64,000 nucleotides of DNA from Saposhnikovia divaricata (lineage: Eukaryota; Streptophyta; Magnoliopsida; Apiales; Apiaceae): NCBI GenBank assembly GCA_036435485.1, contig CM071596.1, positions 14,846,001 through 14,910,000 of the forward strand, read 5' to 3'. A model generated the notes under the pieces. That model searched no databases, was not told where the DNA came from, and was given only the letters and a program-made list of their open reading frames with translations. The position numbers were made by a program, and so were the translations under genes. Positions within the stretch are counted from its first letter, which is position 1; every line of letters starts with the position of its first letter. Positions 61,389 through 64,000 of this stretch are shown in pieces.

Positions 61389-62224
61389 CCAAATACTTAT
61401 CCCAAGATAATAGTAAGTGGTAGGAATAGCTCAAGTGGTAAGAGAGTAAGAGGTAAGTGATAATTATGTTTTGTCGTCCAATTATGATGTGTGATTGGAT
61501 CGGATCGGATTATGTATCGAATATTTTGAAGACCAATCCATATCCGTTCCATTATAGGATATCTAATTTAATTAATATTTTTTAAAAATAAAATTTATGA
61601 TAATATTAAAATCTAAAATAATAAAACTTTTAAGATGTAGAAGTACAATTAACATCCAAATATAAGAAGCGCAGAACATGAAAAATCAATAATAAATATC
61701 TAGTATTGAACAAAATTAGAATGATCAAGATGTGAACTCTTGAGCATAAAATTAATTCATATTAAAACATAAATCCAACTTTTTTTTTTTGACAAGTAAC
61801 ATAAATCTAACTTTAAATGCAATACAATGATAACATATTCATTAAAAACTTAATGTTTTTTTTTCAAGTTATAGTATAAAATACTACGAAAGGATTTTGG
61901 ATCTTATACTGTATGAAAATTATATATTATTTGTATAATTATATTAATATTAATATATAATAATATAATTATATTTATTCGGATCGGGTTCTTAATAGAC
62001 ACGATCATGTAAAATCCATATCCGAATTAAATGAATCGAATTCTTGCCGGATTGAATTTTTATCAAACCGGATTTATTTTATATAAGACCTCGGATCGGA
62101 TCGGACCAGATCAAAGCTCCGATCCTAGTCTCAGATTCTGGGTTCGATTCTCGTTTATCCCAAAAAATTTTGGGAACATATACTCAATTATAAGGCATGG
62201 AAGCCTACTTATTGAAAATAAAAA
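61389..62224 (+). mobile_element. SINE-like retroposon, interrupted between A and B boxes
   Basis: A 19-bp target duplication ATTATGAAGTATTTAGTTT, extending to 24 bp with one mismatch, flanks the unit (61370-61388 and 62225-62243). Inside are a tRNA-like A box (TAGCTCAAGTGGTAAGAG, 61427-61444) and a B box (GGTTCGATTCTCG, 62141-62153), and an A-rich 3' end (AAAATAAAAA). The boxes are about 700 bp apart instead of the usual 30-60 bp. The extra about 650 bp, rich in GGATCGGATCGGA at both sides (near 61497 and 62093), looks like a later small-transposon insertion. Confidence 0.65.
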
Positions 62225-62282
62225 ATTATGAAGTATTTAGTTTACAAATTCATGTATACTAACTAACAGATGTTGGATTTGC

Positions 62283-62433
62283 AAACTTCGATTTTAATCA
62301 TTTTGGTTTCGTATCAGTAGAAGAATGAACCAAAATTAAAATTAGTCAGCCTAATTTTAATTAAACTCCGATTTAGTTTAATTTTAATTAAACTTCGATT
62401 TTAATCATTTTGGTTTCGTATCAGTAGAAGAAT
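62283..62433 (+). repeat. 44-bp direct repeat
   Basis: An exact 44-bp copy (beginning AAACTTCGATTTTAATC) at 62283-62326 and 62390-62433, separated by 63 bp that include a third, partial copy of the AAACTCCGATTT part. Confidence 0.85.
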
Positions 62434-62542
62434 TCAAACTAAATCGGAGGTCAATAATACCAAGGAATATCTAAACATAGTCACATAACACACATCATAA
62501 TTGTCAAAAACCAGAATCCACAAAATTTAAGAGTCTTATGCC

Positions 62543-62719
62543 TCAATTCCTCCTTTTCAGCATTAGGAATCCACCAACAATCCCTTCTCTCTCATTAGCA
62601 ATCAGATTTGACACCTTCCCCTTTTCAAGGTCCACTTTTGATGCACAAATAATACCGTCCACATTTGGATCATAGAATGAAGAGTTGAGGAAATCTAGCA
62701 AGTCTCCATTGCAAAACAT
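62543..62719 (-). pseudogene. Gene-tail fragment, copy 1, unknown family
   Basis: A minus-strand frame of 58 codons (ATG at 62719 to TGA at 62543). It shows DLLDFLNSSFYDPNVDGIIC, ASKVDLEKGK and LIANEREGIVGG. The same block, diverged, occurs on the same strand at 63734-64000, and similarity continues past the stop into the flank. I do not recognise the family. It could be a duplicated last exon or a decayed gene copy. Confidence 0.4.
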
Positions 62720-62744
62720 TTTTTTTCAATCATCACAAACCGTT

Positions 62745-63733
62745 TATGAAGCCAGAGCAGTTTCCACAGATGGACATATAGAAAAAGATAGTTCAGATCC
62801 TTCCATGTAATGGGAATTCGGAGAAACGATCACACGAATTAATGTAATCATATGGTTTATGAGTCTCAAGATCATATTAAGTCAAATTGTTCGATTCTGC
62901 CAAGTGCTGAACAGATTGAATTTTCAAGCTGAAACTGTCCACATTCATCTTTCTTTGCCACTGCAACATTCATATAATTGGCAAAATTACAACTTACAGT
63001 GGAGAAACTTATTAAGCAGAACCACAGCATGATGAAATTTGTTAATCAGAACCACAGAGAAGACAATTAAGCTCCCCCCCCCCCCCCACCTCCCCCCCCC
63101 TCGTGGCTATAAGTAATTAGATCATTGCATTCAACTTGTGAAGAACACGTTATTGTCAAGTAACAATGTCCTTATAATCTGAAAGCAGCTACTTAAAAGC
63201 TTGCTAAATGCAAAGATGTCAGTTGTACAACTATTGGACATTTAACAGATAAAATCAGAAAATTGGTTAAGTTGAAGGATTAAAATTAGCTAGTACATAC
63301 AAGGAAGAACATGTGGCTTATCAAGTTTAGATAATAGAATTTTACAAGAGCACACTGAGCATGATCCAAGTACACCAAACAATCATTTACACACAGCTAA
63401 ACATGGTTCACTCTTTTATCTTACTGACATAATCTAAACATTTTTATATAGACATTACAAACACAAATAAGGGCAAAGAGCATCTAAAAGGTCACAATAG
63501 ACAAGTTCACTATTAGTGCGGCTTAGGCTTATACTGATATTTAAAAATCGATTTTAACGATCCAATCACATGAATGTGAAGATTATGCAAACTCCATGGC
63601 CAATACATAATTGACTATATTACTTCTAAGCGAAAGAAAAGGAAAGGATAAATTAGGCAATACATAACTCTACGATACAAAAACCCAGATTAATCATCAG
63701 ATAAATACTGCACAGACAACTTTGTCCATGTTT
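62745..63733. other. AT-rich DNA between the two fragments
   Basis: No gene recognised. It contains a poly-C tract at 63073-63099. Confidence 0.5.
63073..63099 (+). repeat. Poly-C low-complexity tract
   Basis: Runs of 14 and 9 C with an ACCT break. Length may be unreliable in assembly. Confidence 0.85.
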
Positions 63734-64000
63734 TCAACAACACAAACATAACAGACTAAGAAGCAGAACGGTAAACTCCCAACGTACAGTGATAGAATCT
63801 AAGAAACAAACCCAGATTCCACAAAATCCAAGAATAGTTTGCCTCATCTCATCCTTTTCAGCGTATCCGCTTACGAATCCTGACCTCATTAGCAACACCA
63901 GATGTTGACATCTTCTCATGTTCATGTCCACTTTTGGTGCACAAATAATGCAGTCCACATCTTCATCAAAAAATAAAGAGTTGCAGAACTTTAGCAAATC
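63734..64000 (-). pseudogene. Gene-tail fragment, copy 2, partial at window edge
   Basis: From 64000 downward: DLLKFCNSLFFDEDVDCIIC, APKVDMN, matching copy 1. One base fewer near 63910 puts the continuation in another frame, where VANEVRIRKR is followed by TGA at 63858-63860. Read without the shift the frame runs to 63734. The gene body, if any, lies to the right of the window. Family unknown. Confidence 0.4.

Overview
This is plant nuclear DNA, almost certainly from a eudicot and probably an asterid. It is AT-rich and holds one ten-exon host gene with GT-AG introns, nested LTR retrotransposons of plant Athila, Sirevirus and chromovirus type, Helitrons and a SINE-like retroposon. The asterid guess rests only on a remembered resemblance of the Sirevirus third-ORF proteins to ones common in asterid genomes.

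Positions 1-36240 are a stack of insertions. Element A, a Sirevirus-type Copia on the + strand, starts off the left edge; its RNase H tail, broken env-like ORF and 3' LTR lie at 30541-36240. Element B, an Athila-type Gypsy on the - strand (1-30540, 3' end off-window), sits in A's RNase H. Element C, a + strand Athila-type element with only gag and protease (1858-27176, target duplication GGTAT), sits in B's protease. Element D, a - strand element with about 5.1 kb LTRs (10295-25889, duplication ATTTT), sits in C's 3' LTR. A solo LTR related to B's (34119-35490, duplication ATCTA) sits in A's 3' LTR. LTR-pair divergence fits the nesting: about 15 substitutions in 2.35 kb for C and about 9 in 5.06 kb for D.

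Positions 36241-52556 hold a Copia LTR remnant, a small Helitron (37203-37604), AT-rich DNA with tandem repeats and hairpins, and a second Helitron (38792-52556) split by a complete young Sirevirus E (39269-51868, - strand, duplication AATCC, LTRs differing at 4 of 1297 positions). E has gag, protease, integrase, RT, RNase H and a long third-ORF region, but its pol is cut by frameshifts and stops.

Positions 52557-61200 carry the only clear host gene: ten exons encoding about 1742 residues with five C-terminal CCCH zinc fingers, a ZC3H3 / plant C3H7-type protein. The rest (61200-64000) holds a SINE-like retroposon with long target duplications that is itself interrupted, a short direct repeat, a poly-C tract, and two homologous minus-strand gene-tail fragments of unknown family.

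Functionally the window is one probable mRNA-processing gene beside a transposon pile. The nearest Helitron end is about 350 bp, and the nearest Sirevirus LTR about 1 kb, upstream of its start codon.
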